A stretch of DNA of 64,000 nt, from NCBI GenBank assembly GCA_947497985.1, contig CANMIX010000012.1, forward strand, positions 99,533-163,532, written 5' to 3'. Position 1 is the first letter of the stretch. Each line of letters opens with the position of its first letter. Origin of the DNA: an uncultured Paracoccaceae bacterium (GTDB lineage: Bacteria; Pseudomonadota; Alphaproteobacteria; Rhodobacterales; Rhodobacteraceae). Position numbers and translations under genes: made by a program. Positions 63,788 to 64,000 of the stretch are shown here, one piece after another. The notes below the pieces were generated by a model. The model worked only from the letters and a program-made list of their open reading frames with translations, did not search any database and was not told where the DNA came from.

Positions 63788-63845
63788 GGGCGACTCGCGC
63801 TATTGCCCGGCTTTTGAACGAAACCCGGATAAAGAAGACCCAAAG

Positions 63846-63875
63846 ACGCTGCCGATTTGCCTAAGCCGGCAGCGT
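63846..63875 (+). terminator. Intrinsic terminator after the MipA/OmpV gene
   Basis: ACGCTGCCG and CGGCAGCGT form a perfect 9-bp stem with a 12-base loop (ATTTGCCTAAGC), followed by TT. It lies 58 bases after the stop codon. The U tract is short, so efficiency is uncertain. Confidence 0.65.
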
Positions 63876-63941
63876 TTCACCCTGTAAAAGCGGGTTTTTT
63901 GGAGGAAATTGAAAAAAGTACCAGTTTTTGTGATTTAGGGG

Positions 63942-64000
63942 TTGCGGGTATTTGGAGTTAACACTAGAACCCCCTTCACCGGCGGCGCTGAGGCGCTACG
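63942..64000 (+). promoter_or_regulatory. Probable rRNA operon promoter and start of leader
   Basis: A -35 TTGCGG at 63942-63947 and a -10 TAGAAC at 63965-63970 are spaced by 17 bases. An A/T-rich upstream stretch (63905-63938) could act as an UP element. A GC-rich discriminator and the leader start (ACCGGCGGCGCTGAGGCGC) follow, resembling what I recall ahead of 16S rRNA genes in Rhodobacterales. No rRNA coding sequence lies inside the window. If right, the 16S gene begins beyond position 64000. Confidence 0.55.

Overview
The window reads as chromosomal DNA of an alphaproteobacterium, most likely a marine Rhodobacterales (Roseobacter-group) species. The evidence is a housekeeping gene set with moderately high G+C, strong AAGGA/GGAG ribosome sites, an SDHAF4-like small protein, a BamF-like lipoprotein, a paired M16 peptidase module, a split Lys1/Lys9 saccharopine pathway, paired Fur-family (Mur-like) boxes before a SitABCD transporter, and an alpha-type heat-shock promoter before clpB. 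No plasmid, phage, insertion sequence or CRISPR signature was seen. The species cannot be named from sequence alone.

Layout. 1-1.06 kb: AT-richer edge of a surface-polysaccharide locus (two glycosyltransferase genes, one cut by the window). 1.1-9.5 kb (minus strand): an expanded truB-rpsO-pnp translation/RNA-decay cluster with rbfA upstream. It is interrupted by an RTX-repeat protein, a DUF1643 gene, a small DUF6525-like gene and a coupled SRPBCC/ECF sigma pair. 9.5-19.7 kb (mostly plus): dapB, NIPSNAP, SDHAF4-like, rsmB, a heparinase-like gene, purH, lspA, a BamF-like lipoprotein and two M16 peptidases. 19.8-23.1 kb (minus): an ALDH16-type double aldehyde dehydrogenase and deoC. 23.2-32.0 kb (plus): sitABCD under two Fur-family boxes, then mutL, rmuC and a membrane adenylate cyclase. 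32.0-38.6 kb (minus): Lys9-like, Lys1-like, GST and histidine phosphatase behind a perfect operator-like palindrome, then a WGR protein and a response regulator/hybrid kinase pair.

38.8-48.1 kb (plus): a long operon of acyl-CoA ligase, LivG, LivH, LivM, LivJ-like and LivF components, and a PaaK-like protein. A small membrane-protein gene lies antisense inside it. This arrangement suggests uptake of an organic acid coupled to CoA activation. 48.2-51.0 kb: an Fbp-type iron permease and its convergently oriented binding protein, without an ATPase gene. 51.2-55.4 kb: rpmJ, tRNA-Val(GAC), N-formylglutamate amidohydrolase, a Zn-ribbon DinB, a Nudix hydrolase, a 0.4 kb hairpin-rich intergenic stretch and pyrF. 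55.6-63.8 kb: clpB with an RpoH-type promoter, a fasciclin protein, a GltB2-like FMN/Fe-S oxidoreductase, msrPQ, a membrane-anchored LuxR-type regulator and a divergent MipA/OmpV outer-membrane protein. The last 100 bases look like an rRNA operon promoter and leader, so an rrn operon probably begins just past the window.

Most of the window is conserved Rhodobacterales core. I do not see a convincing wholly new system. The most unusual points are the ECF/SRPBCC and RTX insertions in the rpsO-pnp region, the SitC permease fused to a DtxR-like winged helix, the PaaK-like protein with a non-canonical P-loop, the antisense membrane gene inside the Liv operon, the palindrome before the lysine-catabolism genes and the ATPase-less convergent Fbp pair.
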